This document shows, in pieces, positions 50,445 to 61,674 of a stretch of DNA of 64,000 nt. Each line of letters starts with the position of its first letter. Within the stretch, counting starts at the first letter, position 1. Both the position numbers and the translations under genes were made by a program. The notes under the pieces were generated by a model, which saw only the letters and a list, made by a program, of their open reading frames with translations, was not told the origin of the DNA and did no database searches. This stretch comes from Oscillospiraceae bacterium (lineage in GTDB: Bacteria > Bacillota > Clostridia > Oscillospirales > CAG-272): NCBI GenBank assembly GCA_015064155.1, contig SVST01000010.1, forward strand, positions 31,205-95,204. The letters run 5' to 3'.

Positions 50445-53400
50445 TCAAACGGCCTCGGTGCTTTGATCGTCATCCGCTGCACTGTCTGCAAGCTCGTTTT
50501 CACGAACTCCGACACCGCGGTAGCAATCCATACCGGTTCCGGCAGGAATCAGCTTACCGATAATGACGTTCTCCTTCAAGCCGAGCAGACGGTCAACCTT
50601 TCCGCGGATCGCAGCCTCGGTAAGAACCTTGGTGGTTTCCTGGAAGGATGCGGCAGACAGGAAGGATTCGGTCTGCAAGGATGCCTTGGTAATACCCAAC
50701 AGCACGGTGCTTGCCTTTGCGTGCTCCAAGCCCTCTTCGCCTGCGGCAATACGCGCGTCGATGGCATTGTTGGCATCCTCAAATTCAAGCATATCAATAA
50801 CCGAGCCAACCAACAATTCGGTGTTTCCGCTTTCCTCCACGCGCATCTTGCGGGTCATCTGACGCGCAATGATCTCAACGTGCTTATCGTTTACGTTACA
50901 CGACTGCGAACGGTAAACCTTTTGAATTTCCTTAATCAGATACTCATATACGGCATCCAATCCCAGAATTCTCATGATATCTGCGGGAGCCTTATTACCC
51001 TCGGTCAACGCCTCGCCGACCTCAAGATGCTGTCCCTCGATGATGGCAAGCTTCGTGCCGTAAGGAATCTGATATTCCTTGGTTTCGGGAACAACGCCCT
51101 CGGGCTGCTCTGCATCGGGATGAATGGTAACCACGTGAATGTTGGAGTTCTCTGCCATGCCGATGTGTGCGCTTCCGCGTACCTCTGCCATGATGGCCGC
51201 CTTCTTGGGCTGACGCGCCTCAAACAGCTCTTCGACACGGGGAAGACCCTGCGTAATATCCGAGCCTGCGACACCACCGGTGTGGAAGGTTCTCATGGTC
51301 AACTGGGTACCGGGCTCACCGATCGACTGTGCCGCGATGATACCGACAGCCTCACCAACCTGCACCAGCTTGCCGTTTGCAAGGTCTGCACCGTAGCAAT
51401 GCGCACAGATACCCTGCTTTGCGTGACACTGGATCACGGTACGGATATGAACGCTGCGAATACCTGCCTTTTCGATTGCCTCTGCAACCTCTTCGGTGAT
51501 CATTTGGTCATCCTCAAGGATCACCTCACCGGTTTCGGGGTGTACGATCGGTCCCATGGTAAAGCGACCGATGATACGGTCTGCCAGGGGCTCCAGAACG
51601 TTCTTATCCTTTTCGTCGATGACGTCGTTCACCCAAGCACCCTTCTTGGTGTCACACTTGACCTCACGAACGATCACTTCCTGAGAAACGTCAACCAAAC
51701 GACGGGTCAAGTAACCCGAGTCTGCGGTACGAAGTGCGGTATCCGACAGTGACTTACGCGAACCCTTTGCACCCATGAAGTACTCCAGGATGTTCAGACC
51801 CTCGCGGAAGTTGGACTTAATCGGGATTTCGATGGTACGTCCGTTGGTTGCGAACATCAGTCCGCGCATACCTGCCAGCTGACGCATCTGCGCTACCGAA
51901 CCACGGGCACCCGAATCTGCCATGATCTTGATCGGGTTGAACTGGCTGAAGCTGTTCTGCAAGGCTGCCGTTACGTCGTTCGTGGTCTTATCCCACAGCT
52001 TGATCACGGCATTGTAGCGTTCCTCTGCCGAGAACAGACCCTCGCGGTAATACTCGTTGAGAACGTCCACTTGCTTCTGTGCCGCCTCGATGAACACGGG
52101 CTTTTCCTCGGGAATGGTCATATCGTATACCGAGATTGAGAAAGAAGCTCTGGTGGAATACTGGTAGCCCATTGCCTTGATGTCATCCAGCATTCTCGCA
52201 CAAACGGCGGGACCGTTGTTGCGGATGCATCGGTCGATGATCTGACCGAGCTGCTTCTTCTTGATGACGAATTCAACCTCAAGCTTAAAGAGGTTTTCGG
52301 GCTTGCTTCTGTCCACAAAGCCGAGGTTCTGCGGCAGAGGCTGGTTATAAATCAAGCGTCCCAAGGTGGTTTCGATCACGGCAGATCTCTCTACCCCGTC
52401 GATCTCCTTGAACACACGAACGCGAATCTTGGCATGCAATCCGAGAACACCGTTGCGATATGCGCACATTGCCTCGTTGAAATCGCGGTAGCAGTTCCCC
52501 TCACCCGGCTCGCCGTCCTTCTCCATCGTCAGGTAATAGGATCCGAGGATCATATCCTGCGAGGGAACGGCAACTGCCTTACCATCCATCGGCTTGAGCA
52601 GGTTGTTTGCCGAAAGCATCAGGAATCGTGCCTCTGCCTGTGCCTCCGCGGACAGCGGAACGTGTACGGGCATCTGGTCACCGTCGAAGTCTGCGTTAAA
52701 CGCGGTACATACCAACGGATGGAGCTTGATTGCACGACCCTCAACCAATACCGGCTCGAATGCCTGAATCGACAAACGGTGCAAGGTCGGTGCACGGTTG
52801 AGCAATACGGGATGCTCCTTGATAACGTTTTCAAGTGCGTCCCAAACGCAAGCATTCGCAGGATCGTACGCACGGTCGATCTTCTTCTGCGCGTCCTTGA
52901 CGTTGGTCGCCTTACCCATCTCAACCAATCTCTTGATTACGAAGGGCTTAAACAGCTCGATTGCCATTTCCTTGGGCAGACCGCACTGATAAATCTTCAG
53001 GCTCGGTCCTACGACGATAACCGAACGTCCGGAATAGTCAACACGCTTACCCAAAAGGTTCTGACGGAAGCGTCCCTGCTTACCTCTGAGCATCTCGGAC
53101 AGAGATTTCAGGGGACGGTTGGAGGCACCCGTTACGGGCTTTCCTCTCTTACCGTTATCGATCAGAGCGTCTACAGCCTCCTGCAGCATTCTCTTCTCGT
53201 TACGCACCACGATTTCGGGCGTGTGAATGTTCAAAAGCGTCTGCAAACGGTTGTTACGGCTGATGATACGACGGTACAGCTCGTTGATATCCGAGGTTGC
53301 AAAGCGTCCGCCGTCCAGCTGTACCATGGGACGGATATCGGGCGGAATCACGGGGATAACGTCCAAAATCATCCACTCCAGGCGGTTGCCCGACTTACGG

Positions 53401-54059
53401 AATGCCTCGATGACCTCCAAACGCTTAATCAAGCGGGTCTTCTTCTGTCCCGACGCATTTGCAAGCTCATCCTTGAGCGATTGAGAAAGCTCGTCAACGT
53501 CGATCGATGCCAAAAGCTCCTTGATTGCCTCTGCACCCATGCCTGCGCGGAATTCGTTTCCGTACGCATAACGGTACTCGGCATACTGCTTTTCGGACAG
53601 CACCATACCCTTTTCCAAGGGGGTGTGACCCGGATCCAGCACCACGTTTTCGGCAAAGTACAGTACCTGCTCCAGTGCCTTGGGGGACATATCCAAAACC
53701 AACGCCATACGCGAGGGAACGGCTTTGAAATACCAAATGTGGGAAACGGGAGCCGCCAGCTCGATGTGTCCCATTCTTTCACGGCGCACCTTTTTGGTGG
53801 TAACGTCAACGCCGCATTTTTCGCAACGGATCAACTCCTTGCTGTGCGAGTTTTTGTACTTTCCGCACATACAAGCTCCGTCCTTGGTCGGGCCAAAGAT
53901 ACGCTCACAGAAAAGTCCGCCGATCTCTGCCTTGAGCGTTCTGTAGTTGATTGTTTCGGGCTTGCTGACTTCACCGTAAGACCACTCACGGATCTTCTCG
54001 GGAGACGCCAGACCGATCCTTATCGAATAAAATTCATTATGCTCCACAGTAGTAACCAT
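50445..54059 (-). CDS. rpoC: RNA polymerase beta' subunit
   Basis: 1204 residues. Zinc ribbon [20 protein letters not shown] near residue 60, clamp and [23 protein letters not shown] loop, the active-site magnesium motif [12 protein letters not shown] near residue 460, and the second zinc site [13 protein letters not shown] near residue 890. Length is normal for Clostridia. AAAGGATTC precedes the ATG; 18 bases separate it from rpoB. Forms the catalytic core with beta. Confidence 0.98.
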   Translation of the reverse strand: MVTTVEHNEFYSIRIGLASPEKIREWSYGEVSKPETINYRTLKAEIGGLFCERIFGPTKDGACMCGKYKNSHSKELIRCEKCGVDVTTKKVRRERMGHIELAAPVSHIWYFKAVPSRMALVLDMSPKALEQVLYFAENVVLDPGHTPLEKGMVLSEKQYAEYRYAYGNEFRAGMGAEAIKELLASIDVDELSQSLKDELANASGQKKTRLIKRLEVIEAFRKSGNRLEWMILDVIPVIPPDIRPMVQLDGGRFATSDINELYRRIISRNNRLQTLLNIHTPEIVVRNEKRMLQEAVDALIDNGKRGKPVTGASNRPLKSLSEMLRGKQGRFRQNLLGKRVDYSGRSVIVVGPSLKIYQCGLPKEMAIELFKPFVIKRLVEMGKATNVKDAQKKIDRAYDPANACVWDALENVIKEHPVLLNRAPTLHRLSIQAFEPVLVEGRAIKLHPLVCTAFNADFDGDQMPVHVPLSAEAQAEARFLMLSANNLLKPMDGKAVAVPSQDMILGSYYLTMEKDGEPGEGNCYRDFNEAMCAYRNGVLGLHAKIRVRVFKEIDGVERSAVIETTLGRLIYNQPLPQNLGFVDRSKPENLFKLEVEFVIKKKQLGQIIDRCIRNNGPAVCARMLDDIKAMGYQYSTRASFSISVYDMTIPEEKPVFIEAAQKQVDVLNEYYREGLFSAEERYNAVIKLWDKTTNDVTAALQNSFSQFNPIKIMADSGARGSVAQMRQLAGMRGLMFATNGRTIEIPIKSNFREGLNILEYFMGAKGSRKSLSDTALRTADSGYLTRRLVDVSQEVIVREVKCDTKKGAWVNDVIDEKDKNVLEPLADRIIGRFTMGPIVHPETGEVILEDDQMITEEVAEAIEKAGIRSVHIRTVIQCHAKQGICAHCYGADLANGKLVQVGEAVGIIAAQSIGEPGTQLTMRTFHTGGVAGSDITQGLPRVEELFEARQPKKAAIMAEVRGSAHIGMAENSNIHVVTIHPDAEQPEGVVPETKEYQIPYGTKLAIIEGQHLEVGEALTEGNKAPADIMRILGLDAVYEYLIKEIQKVYRSQSCNVNDKHVEIIARQMTRKMRVEESGNTELLVGSVIDMLEFEDANNAIDARIAAGEEGLEHAKASTVLLGITKASLQTESFLSAASFQETTKVLTEAAIRGKVDRLLGLKENVIIGKLIPAGTGMDCYRGVGVRENELADSAADDDQSTEAV

Positions 54060-54077
54060 GAATCCTTTCTTTATGCG

Positions 54078-57000
54078 TTATTCTTCATCGGAAAAATCGG
54101 AGTAATCGCCCTCGTTGGGGTCGTAGATCTCCTCTTCTTCATCCTCGATCTCGTTTCCGTTCTCATCCTCGAACAGGAAGGACTTTCTCAACTCGTCCGC
54201 ATCTCCGTGACGACCCAGAATCTCATCGATTGCTGCTGCGTCTGCACGGCTCATGCTGGGAGTATCCTCGTCGCGGCAGAGCTCGGAAAGCTCAATATCG
54301 TTGCCGTCGCGATCCTGTACGCGAACGTCCAGTGCCAGCGACTGCAATTCCTTAACAAGAACCTTGAAGGACTCGGGAATACCCGGGGTAGGAATATTTT
54401 GACCCTTGATGATTGCCTCGTATGCACGGCGGCGTCCGTTGATGTCGTCGGACTTCACGGTCAGAATTTCCTGCAACGTGTAAGCCGCGCCGTACGCCTC
54501 CAGTGCCCAAACCTCCATCTCTCCGAAACGCTGACCGCCGAACTGAGCCTTACCGCCCAAGGGCTGCTGCGTTACCAAGGAGTACGGACCGTTGGAACGG
54601 GCATGGATCTTATCGTCAACCAAATGGTGAAGCTTGAGGTAATACATGATACCAACCGTAACGGGGTTATCGAAAGGCTCACCGGTACGACCGTCATACA
54701 GCACGGTCTTACCGTCCATCACCTTCAAGCGCTTTTCTGCGCGGAGGGTGTTCATAAACGCCTCGTCCGCACGCTCGTCGGCACTCAGGACACGCAATTC
54801 CTTTTCTCCGTCCTCGGTGGTGATCTCCTCGTAAAGCTCCTTGCTTTCGGGATTTTCCAAGGGGAACAGATCTCTTTGCAAGCCCGCTGCCTTCAAGCAC
54901 TCCAAGATATCCTTCTCGTTTGCACCGTCGAATACGGGGGTCATGATCTTCCAGCCAAGCTTTCTTGCGGCGATACCGAGGTGAACCTCAAGCACCTGAC
55001 CGATGTTCATACGCGAAGGAACGCCCAAAGGATTCAATACGATATCCAAGGGAGTACCGTCGGGCAAGAACGGCATATCCTCGGGGGGCAGAATGCGCGA
55101 AACGACACCCTTGTTACCGTGACGACCCGCCATCTTATCTCCCACGGAGATCTTGCGCTTCTGTGCAATATAAACCTTAACAACCTTGTTCACACCTGCG
55201 GGAAGCTCGTCGCCTGCCTCCTGGGAGAAGACGCGAACGTCCACAACGATACCGGCTTCGCCGTGTGCCAAGCGCAAGGACGTATCACGAACCTCACGGG
55301 ATTTCTCACCGAAGATCGCACGGAGCAAGCGTTCCTCTGCGGTCAGCTCGGTTTCGCCCTTAGGCGTGATCTTACCAACGAGAATATCTCCCGAGCGCAC
55401 CTCGGTACCGATCTTCACGATACCCTCTGCGTTCAGATTACGAAGCGCATCCTCACCGACGTTGGGAATCTCGCGGGTGATTTCCTCCGGCCCCAGCTTG
55501 GTATCTCTTGCCTCATGAGGATATTCCTCGATGTGCAAGGAGGTATACATATCATCGCGTACCAGACGCTCGTTCAGAAGAACTGCGTCCTCGTAGTTGT
55601 AGCCTTCCCAGGTCATGAAGCCGATCAGCGCGTTCTTACCCAAGGAAACCTCACCCTTGGAGGTTGCGGGTCCGTCGGCGATCACCTGTCCCGCCTCTAC
55701 CACGTCGCCCTTTTTCACAATCGGACGCTGGTTGAAGCAGGTACCCTGGTTGGTACGCTTGAACTTAATCAAATTATAAACGTCTTTTACGCCGCCCTCG
55801 CAAGCAATTACGATGCGGTCAGCCTGCACGCGCTCTACCACGCCCGCACGGTTTGCCAATACCACGACACCCGAATCGATTGCCGCCTTGTACTCCATAC
55901 CGGTACCGACGATTGGGGAATCGGTTACCATCAACGGAACCGCCTGCTTCTGCATGTTCGATCCCATCAGCGCACGGGTGTTGTCGTCGTTTTCCAAGAA
56001 AGGAATCATTGCGGTTGCAACCGAAACCAGCATCTTAGGAGCTACGTCCATATACAGAATATCCGCCGCATCGGCTTCTACGATTTCGGACTTATCGCGA
56101 GCTGTAACCTTTTGATTCACAAACGAACCGTCCTCGTTCAAGGGCTCGTTCGCCTGTGCGACGATATAGCGGTCTTCCATATCGGCGGTCATATACTCAA
56201 CCTCATCGGTTACGATATGCTTGACGTTGCCGTTCTCGTCGGTTACGTGCTTCACCTTGCGATAGGGAGCCTCGATGAATCCGTACTCGGAAATACGCGC
56301 GTAGGTGGTCAGGTAGGAAATCAGACCGATGTTAGGACCTTCAGGCGTTTCGATCGGGCACATACGACCGTACTGCGTATAGTGAACGTCACGGACGTCG
56401 AAGGAAGCGCGGTCACGCGACAAGCCTCCGGGACCGAGTGCCGACAAGCGGCGCTTATGCGTCAGCTCTGCCAACGGGTTGTTCTGATCCATGAACTGCG
56501 AGAGCTGGCTGGAGCCGAAGAACTCGCGGATCGCAGTGGTAACGGGACGGATATTGATCAATGCCTGCACGGTCAGCTTCTCGTTATCCTGCGTGGTCAT
56601 GCGCTCCTTGATGATCTTATCCATACGGGTAAAGCCGATACGGAGCTGGTTCTGGAGCTGCTCACCAACCGAACGGATACGACGGTTGCCCAAGTGGTCG
56701 ATGTCGTCCAAGGAGCCAACGTCGTGGGTCAGATTCAAAAGATAGTTGATCGATGCGAAGATATCATCCACCGTGATGTGCTTCGGGCAGAGCTCAGCAA
56801 TTCTCTCCTTTGCCATCGCACGGATCGCATCTACATCACCCTCGCATGCCTGCATGATCTCCAAAAGGACGGGAATACGCGCTTTTTCGCGAACGCCGCA
56901 ATCCTTCAGGCTAAAGCCGAGAACGTACTCGGGCTCAACGGTATTGTTACCCATTACCTTGAGAACAAAGCCGTTGTCCAGCGTCAATTTGACTTCGTTG

Positions 57001-58001
57001 ACGCAAGCATGCTCGATATCCAGTGCCAGCTCGGGGGTAATGACGGTGCCCGCCTCGCACAGCAATTCACCGGTGAGAGGACTGATAATATCCTCTGCCG
57101 CGCGGTGGTTGGCGATACGAGCAGCGATTGCCATTTTTTTGTCGTATTTATAACGTCCGACGGGAGCGATGTCATATCGCTTCGGGTCGAAGAAATAGTT
57201 ATTGATCAGGGTACGTGCGGCTTCCTCAATGGGAGGCTCGCCGGGACGGAGCTTTTTGTAGATTTCCTTGAGGGCTTCTACACCAACGGTCGAGAAGTTT
57301 GCCTCTGCCAGCTGCTCGGATTCGTCCTTTTCAAAGGTCAGCGTGAGATGCTCGTCGTCACCAAACATCGCGTAAATGTCGTCACGGCTCTCAACACCCA
57401 ACGCGCGAATCAGCATCGTCAGGGGAAGCTTACGGTTCTTATCGATGCGAACGTACATTGCACCGGTAGCGTCAACCTCGTACTCCAACCATGCGCCGCG
57501 GTACGGGATGACCGTGGTAGCGTAGGTCTTCTTACCGGTTTTGTCGATCTCGGAGGCATAGTACATGCCGGGAGAACGAATGATCTGGGAAACGATGACG
57601 CGCTCTGCGCCGTTGATCACAAAGGTTCCTGTTTCGGTCATCAGCGGGAAGTCGCCCATAAAGATGTCCGCCTGCTTTACCTCGCCCGTCTGCTTGTTGG
57701 TCAAACGCACGTTGACCTTCAAGGGCGCCGCATAGTTGACATCTCTTTCCTTACACTCCTCCACGGGGTACTTGGGGTGCTGGTCATCCAACGTATAGGA
57801 GATGAACTCAATCACCAAGTTGCCCGAGTAGTCGGTGATCGGGGAGGCGTCTCTCAGAACCTCCATCAAGCCTTCCTCTTTGAACCACTCGTAGGATTTC
57901 GTTTGAATCTCAACGAGATTGGGAAGAGGATAGTCGAAACGGGATCTGGAGAAACTTTTTCTTGTGTTTTGACCAAGCTTCTGATCTTTTACATGGACCA
58001 T
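54078..58001 (-). CDS. rpoB: RNA polymerase beta subunit
   Basis: About 1307 residues from the ATG at 58001 (GGAGTGA upstream); a longer in-frame start 40 codons earlier lies in the leader and lacks support. Signatures: [20 protein letters not shown], the rifampicin pocket [20 protein letters not shown] and [18 protein letters not shown] with the usual sensitive residues (Asp516, His526, Ser531 equivalents), and [19 protein letters not shown]. The C-terminus is acidic. No rplJ-rplL pair precedes it; instead a leader of about 155 bases and its own promoter. Confidence 0.98.
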   Translation of the reverse strand: MVHVKDQKLGQNTRKSFSRSRFDYPLPNLVEIQTKSYEWFKEEGLMEVLRDASPITDYSGNLVIEFISYTLDDQHPKYPVEECKERDVNYAAPLKVNVRLTNKQTGEVKQADIFMGDFPLMTETGTFVINGAERVIVSQIIRSPGMYYASEIDKTGKKTYATTVIPYRGAWLEYEVDATGAMYVRIDKNRKLPLTMLIRALGVESRDDIYAMFGDDEHLTLTFEKDESEQLAEANFSTVGVEALKEIYKKLRPGEPPIEEAARTLINNYFFDPKRYDIAPVGRYKYDKKMAIAARIANHRAAEDIISPLTGELLCEAGTVITPELALDIEHACVNEVKLTLDNGFVLKVMGNNTVEPEYVLGFSLKDCGVREKARIPVLLEIMQACEGDVDAIRAMAKERIAELCPKHITVDDIFASINYLLNLTHDVGSLDDIDHLGNRRIRSVGEQLQNQLRIGFTRMDKIIKERMTTQDNEKLTVQALINIRPVTTAIREFFGSSQLSQFMDQNNPLAELTHKRRLSALGPGGLSRDRASFDVRDVHYTQYGRMCPIETPEGPNIGLISYLTTYARISEYGFIEAPYRKVKHVTDENGNVKHIVTDEVEYMTADMEDRYIVAQANEPLNEDGSFVNQKVTARDKSEIVEADAADILYMDVAPKMLVSVATAMIPFLENDDNTRALMGSNMQKQAVPLMVTDSPIVGTGMEYKAAIDSGVVVLANRAGVVERVQADRIVIACEGGVKDVYNLIKFKRTNQGTCFNQRPIVKKGDVVEAGQVIADGPATSKGEVSLGKNALIGFMTWEGYNYEDAVLLNERLVRDDMYTSLHIEEYPHEARDTKLGPEEITREIPNVGEDALRNLNAEGIVKIGTEVRSGDILVGKITPKGETELTAEERLLRAIFGEKSREVRDTSLRLAHGEAGIVVDVRVFSQEAGDELPAGVNKVVKVYIAQKRKISVGDKMAGRHGNKGVVSRILPPEDMPFLPDGTPLDIVLNPLGVPSRMNIGQVLEVHLGIAARKLGWKIMTPVFDGANEKDILECLKAAGLQRDLFPLENPESKELYEEITTEDGEKELRVLSADERADEAFMNTLRAEKRLKVMDGKTVLYDGRTGEPFDNPVTVGIMYYLKLHHLVDDKIHARSNGPYSLVTQQPLGGKAQFGGQRFGEMEVWALEAYGAAYTLQEILTVKSDDINGRRRAYEAIIKGQNIPTPGIPESFKVLVKELQSLALDVRVQDRDGNDIELSELCRDEDTPSMSRADAAAIDEILGRHGDADELRKSFLFEDENGNEIEDEEEEIYDPNEGDYSDFSDEE

Positions 58002-58019
58002 TAAATCAATCACTCCATT

Positions 58020-58192
58020 CAAAAATTTGGTACGCTCCGAAAAAGCCGATGTGCCGCCTTTTTTTTGCGTTCGCAAAAGACCTTTTTGTGCAATTTGCTG
58101 CTGTACAAATTGCGTAGTCAAACGGCATAGCCCACAGTACGAGCGATTATAATGCAGTTTACTATTTTATCACCTTTTTTGTCGTTTGTCAA
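58020..58192 (-). promoter_or_regulatory. rpoB promoter and structured leader
   Basis: Minus strand TTGACA (58187-58192), 17-base spacer, TAAAAT (58164-58169). The leader has hairpins GCAATTTG/CAAATTGC and TTTTGCG-AA-CGCAAAA, possibly regulatory. A second TATAAT at about 58145-58150 lacks a good -35. Confidence 0.75.
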
Positions 58193-58422
58193 GCCCTTTT
58201 TACCATTTTTCATAAAAAAACTTATTTTTTTGCAAAAATGGAAGCGATTGAAGCATCCTCCTTTTTGTATAGATCGTCAAAGCCGTTTTTTTCTTTCAAA
58301 AATTGTGATTTTGTGACCCAAAAAAACCATAAAAATCAACAAAAAAGAGGAATGGACACGATCCGAGCGAGCGAGAACCCGAAAAATTATGAAAAAATTT
58401 CGAAAAAACTTTGCAAAACCTC

Positions 58423-58451
58423 TTGATTTTTCGTTTTGGATGTGCTATAAT
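58423..58451 (+). promoter_or_regulatory. tRNA-Leu promoter
   Basis: TTGATT (58423-58428), 17-base spacer, TATAAT (58446-58451). The 230 bases between this and the rpoB promoter hold no supported gene. Confidence 0.78.
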
Positions 58452-58464
58452 ACCACTGTTATAC

Positions 58465-58551
58465 GCCGGTGTGATGGAATTGGCAGACGTGCTGGACTCA
58501 AAATCCAGTGGTAGCGATACCGTATCGGTTCGACCCCGATCACCGGCACCA
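58465..58551 (+). tRNA. tRNA-Leu (anticodon CAA)
   Basis: 87 bases with encoded CCA, long variable arm. Acceptor GCCGGTG pairs with CACCGGC; anticodon arm CTGGACT-CAA-AATCCAG; T-loop GGTTCGACCCC. Confidence 0.95.
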
Positions 58552-58554
58552 AAA

Positions 58555-58590
58555 AGAGAAGGCAAGCTTTTGCTTGCCTTCTCTTTTTGA
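58555..58590 (+). terminator. tRNA-Leu terminator
   Basis: Perfect 13-bp stem AGAGAAGGCAAGC/GCTTGCCTTCTCT with loop TTTT and trailing TTTT. Pairing continues imperfectly into the tRNA 3' end on one side and an inverted tRNA-like copy on the other. Confidence 0.9.
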
Positions 58591-58820
58591 TGCCGCCGGT
58601 CCCAAGTCGAACAAAGCCCCGCCAACGGCGGGATATGATGCGGCATCGCCGCATCCTTGGGGATTGCCGCCGTGCTTCCACGCAGGGCGGCTATCCGAAA
58701 CACGGCATGCCGTGTTTCTGCGACCCCGATTCCCATTTAAATTCAGGGTACGCTTTTGCGTATTTTCTTTTTTTGATGCCGGTGGTCCCAAGTCGAACAA
58801 AGCTCCGCCAACGGCGGGAT
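58589..58820 (-). repeat. Two inverted tRNA-Leu 3'-end copies, about 185 bases apart
   Basis: TGATGCCG followed by GGTCCCAAGTCGAAC occurs near 58589 and again near 58775, each followed by CCGCCAACGGCGGGAT. On the minus strand they read like the tRNA-Leu end (GTTCGAC...CACCGGCA-C/T-CA). The second copy is closer to the tRNA (TGATGCCGGTGGTC against TGGTGCCGGTGATC). The sequence between them shows no gene. Confidence 0.65.
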
Positions 58821-58827
58821 TCAATAT

Positions 58828-58940
58828 GGCAGTGCCAAGCGTCCAACAAAAAAGCAAAGAACTCTCACGCAAAAAATGCTGTGAGAGTTCTTGAAAGGGG
58901 TGTGGGGAAAACTTCTTGAAAGAAGTTTTCCCCACAAAAA
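58828..58940 (-). repeat. Two-hairpin dispersed repeat, terminator of the CmpX-like gene
   Basis: Contains two stems: GTGGGGAAAACTTCTT with AAGAAGTTTTCCCCAC, then AAGAACTCTCAC with GTGAGAGTTCTT, the latter followed on the minus strand by TGCTTTTTTG. A close relative in the opposite orientation lies at 63466-63590. Confidence 0.82.
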
Positions 58941-58945
58941 CTTAA

Positions 58946-60139
58946 TCATTTATTTTCGTCGTCAGATTTGCTCTGCTCGATCTTCTCGTCCATCTTGTCG
59001 AGGGTCTTCTTTGCGAAGTCCTTACCGCCAAGACCGAATGCAAGTGCGAATGCGATTGCAATTGCAGCCAAGGTGACTACGAACGCGGTGTTTACAATGT
59101 AAGCCGCGAGCTCAAGCTGGCTCAGGATCATGAAGCCTGCAACGGTGAAGATTGCAACCTTTGCGATCTTGCCGAGTGCGTTTGCGCCGGCAGCCTTCTT
59201 GGAAAGATAACCGTCCAGCAAGCCTGCACCGATGAACGCAACAGCCGCGATAACAGCCGCCTTGATCACGAGAGGCAGGTAAGCAACCACCTCGGTAACG
59301 ATCATGGTGAGAATCGTCAAGCCCAAAACCTCAACACCCTGCGCAACAACGAAGAGAACGATCAGCGTTCTAACGATGTTTACCAGGATCTTGGTTGCGG
59401 ACATCTTCATCTGAGGCAGCAGTTTATTGACGGTTGCGTCAAATCCGATACCGATGAGTACATTGAACAGCAGGTTGCAAACGATGTTGGTGATCAGCAA
59501 TCCGCAAGAAATCACAACCACTGCCAGGATAATGGACGGGATTGCGCCGAAGATCGCCTCTACGATCTGAAGAGCAGGTGCGGAAATCGCGTTGATACCC
59601 AAAACGATGAACGCCTGAACCAGGGTGATCAGAATGATCACAGCCATCAGAATCTTTACGAGAATGTCGGAAAGAAGCACGGTGGGCTCGTCGTTCTCGT
59701 TCTTTTTCACAAGGTTATCCAGCTTGGTCTTCTTCAGAAGAACCGAAACGACCTGACCGAGGATAATTGCTACGTAGAATCCAACGTAAGCCAGAATGCC
59801 CGCTGCGATGATCTTAGGCAGATACTTCGTGAAGGTGGACACGAAATGATTGATCGGCTCGTACGCGCTGGTAATGCCGAGCGCGGCAAGAGCAGAAGGC
59901 AGGAACAGCAGGAATACGATCAGGTATACCAGCTTTCCTACGAAAGACATCGAGGTTCCCACCTGTCCCTCGTTTACGCCCCACTTGTCCAGCTTTTTAT
60001 CCAGCTTGATCAGCTTGAGAAGCTTGACAACCAGGAACTTGGCGATTGCAGCCGCAATGAAGGCTACGAGCAGGTAAACGATAAACTTTACCAAGCTGAT
60101 CGCCCAAATGTCTCTGATAACGTCCAAAACTTTTTCCAT
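58946..60139 (-). CDS. CmpX/MscS-like membrane protein with repeated conserved TM helices
   Basis: 397 residues with about ten hydrophobic helices. Repeats of the conserved TM-helix type appear as ILAYVGFYVAIILGQVVSVL and ISCGLLITNIVCNLLFNVL, and the C-terminal AFALAFGLGGKDFAKKTLDKM is the family ending shared by CmpX-type mechanosensitive proteins, which lack the full MscS pore domain. Probably a stretch- or envelope-related channel or scaffold. The acidic/lysine tail (KSDDENK) is cytoplasmic. AAGGAG precedes the ATG. Confidence 0.85.
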   Translation of the reverse strand: MEKVLDVIRDIWAISLVKFIVYLLVAFIAAAIAKFLVVKLLKLIKLDKKLDKWGVNEGQVGTSMSFVGKLVYLIVFLLFLPSALAALGITSAYEPINHFVSTFTKYLPKIIAAGILAYVGFYVAIILGQVVSVLLKKTKLDNLVKKNENDEPTVLLSDILVKILMAVIILITLVQAFIVLGINAISAPALQIVEAIFGAIPSIILAVVVISCGLLITNIVCNLLFNVLIGIGFDATVNKLLPQMKMSATKILVNIVRTLIVLFVVAQGVEVLGLTILTMIVTEVVAYLPLVIKAAVIAAVAFIGAGLLDGYLSKKAAGANALGKIAKVAIFTVAGFMILSQLELAAYIVNTAFVVTLAAIAIAFALAFGLGGKDFAKKTLDKMDEKIEQSKSDDENK

Positions 60140-60192
60140 TTTGAAATCTCCTTTTTCTTATTTTTTTGTTCGGTGACCGAACTGTTTACTTC

Positions 60193-60221
60193 ATTATACC
60201 TTGTAAAAAAATCAAAGTCAA
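60193..60221 (-). promoter_or_regulatory. Promoter of the CmpX-like gene
   Basis: Minus strand TTGACT (60216-60221), 17-base spacer, TATAAT (60193-60198). A GTTCGG/CCGAAC hairpin lies in the leader. Confidence 0.85.
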
Positions 60222-60261
60222 TAGTTTTTTACAAATTCATAATTCTTTTACATTATTAACA

Positions 60262-60303
60262 TTTGTCAAAAACCCCGCAGGCGACAAGCTTCGACCTGCG
60301 GGG
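60262..60303 (-). terminator. Terminator of the hexosamine-kinase-like gene
   Basis: Stem CCCCGCAGG/CCTGCGGGG (60273-60281, 60295-60303), 13-base loop, then GGTTTTTGAC on the minus strand. Confidence 0.85.
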
Positions 60304-60313
60304 GTAATTTTCG

Positions 60314-61381
60314 TTAATATTTTGCAACGATCGCCGTCATTTGATCCATCTTCTTTTCCATGTCGGCAACCAGCTTGAACTGGGTACGAGCGCGATCCAG
60401 ATTGTGGTTCTCGCGGTGGATTCTGAAGTAAACGTCACCGTTGAGGTGGTCGGCAAGAAAGCGCATTCCGCATTCCAAGGTCATCAAAATGGCAGAGAAC
60501 GGCAGAAGCTCTCGCTCCTTGGGCGTAATGCTGTGACCAACCTCCTCCAAAAAGGCTTTGGTAAAGGCTTCAAAATAGGTCAGATCAAACTCGATCTTGG
60601 AAAGATCGGTTTCATCCTCGCTGCCGGTAGACGCGCCAAAGCGCAACGCATCACCAAAGTCGTACAGCATGGAGCCCGGCATCACGGTATCCAGGTCGAT
60701 CACGCAAATTGCTTCGTTGGTGGTTTCATCCAGCATCACGTTATTGAGCTTGGTATCGTTGTGCGTCACGCGAACCGGGATCGATCCGTCGGCAAGGGCA
60801 TCGGTCACGCGGGTAACGTAATCGGCACGGGAAAGCACGAACTCAATTTCGGGACGCACCGAGTCGGCTCTGCCCGAGGCATTCTTCTCCAACGCTTCGC
60901 GGAACTGACGCAAGCGGTCACCCGTATCGTGGAACTTTTCGATCACCTCGTGCAAGGTGTCTGCGGGGAAATCGGCAAGCATCCGCTGAAACTTTCCAAA
61001 TCCGTGCGCCGATGCGGCAAAAAGCGCGGGCGTGTCGGCTCTGTCGTAGGTTTTTGCCCCCTCAATGAAGTAATACATCCGATATATGCTTCCGTCGGGC
61101 GCGCGGTAGTAGGGCTCGCCGTTTACCGTCGGAACCACATTCAGCGTTTCGCGCAGCGGGTCCCCGCCCTCCTCGACGATTCTTTCGCGCAGATACGCGG
61201 TAACCGCCTCAATATTCTGCATGACGTAATCGGGATTTTTAAAAACCGTAGGATTCACACGCTGCAGGATAGTACGCGGCTTTGTATCAAGAACGTAGGT
61301 TTCGTTGATATGTCCGCTGCCGCCGGCAACCGTTTTCGCATCAACGCCAAACTGCTTTAAAGCATCGTTCAAATAACTCAT
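60314..61381 (-). CDS. N-acetylhexosamine 1-kinase-like phosphotransferase
   Basis: 355 residues of the aminoglycoside-phosphotransferase fold. It begins with GGSGHINETYVLDTKPRTIL and has ILQRVNPTVFKNPDYVMQNI, HGFGKFQRMLADFPA, the catalytic loop VRVTHNDTKLNNVMLDE (H-N-D-x-K-x-x-N) and metal-binding CVIDLDTVMPGSMLYDFGD. These match NahK of Bifidobacterium, which phosphorylates GlcNAc/GalNAc at C1 in mucin-sugar use. Monocistronic here, with its own promoter and terminator. Substrate unproven; no lacto-N-biose phosphorylase is in the window. Confidence 0.87.
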   Translation of the reverse strand: MSYLNDALKQFGVDAKTVAGGSGHINETYVLDTKPRTILQRVNPTVFKNPDYVMQNIEAVTAYLRERIVEEGGDPLRETLNVVPTVNGEPYYRAPDGSIYRMYYFIEGAKTYDRADTPALFAASAHGFGKFQRMLADFPADTLHEVIEKFHDTGDRLRQFREALEKNASGRADSVRPEIEFVLSRADYVTRVTDALADGSIPVRVTHNDTKLNNVMLDETTNEAICVIDLDTVMPGSMLYDFGDALRFGASTGSEDETDLSKIEFDLTYFEAFTKAFLEEVGHSITPKERELLPFSAILMTLECGMRFLADHLNGDVYFRIHRENHNLDRARTQFKLVADMEKKMDQMTAIVAKY

Positions 61382-61483
61382 GAAAAGATCCTTTCTTTCC
61401 GTTGCGATCGGGAAATAGATTTATATTTAAAAACAAAAAACGCTTACGCTTCATCGGGGAAAGTTCGCACAATCCCCCTTTAT

Positions 61484-61512
61484 ATTATACAACTAAACTC
61501 GCGTTTTGTCAA
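61484..61512 (-). promoter_or_regulatory. Promoter of the hexosamine-kinase-like gene
   Basis: Minus strand TTGACA (61507-61512), 17-base spacer, TATAAT (61484-61489); the leader is about 95 bases and contains a GGGGA/TCCCC pairing. Confidence 0.88.
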
Positions 61513-61674
61513 ATACAAATTGTAAATTTTTCGGTCAATCGGCAAAAAAAGGACAAATGAAGCCCCAAAAAAATAAAAAAACAGCTTGTCGAAGCGCAAC
61601 CGCCCTTTTGTTGATACTGGGTTCATAATTTGGGTGTATCATAATAACGATATCAAAGAAAGGACATAAACGAT

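Noticed and set aside
52434..58004. A very long plus-strand open frame opposite rpoC and rpoB
   Set aside because: It is the mirror of strongly conserved genes with matching codon periodicity, has no ribosome site, and spans the gap between two genes.
58002..58160. L10-type autoregulatory leader before rpoB
   Set aside because: rplJ is absent and the hairpins lack a recognisable L10-binding kink-turn by eye.
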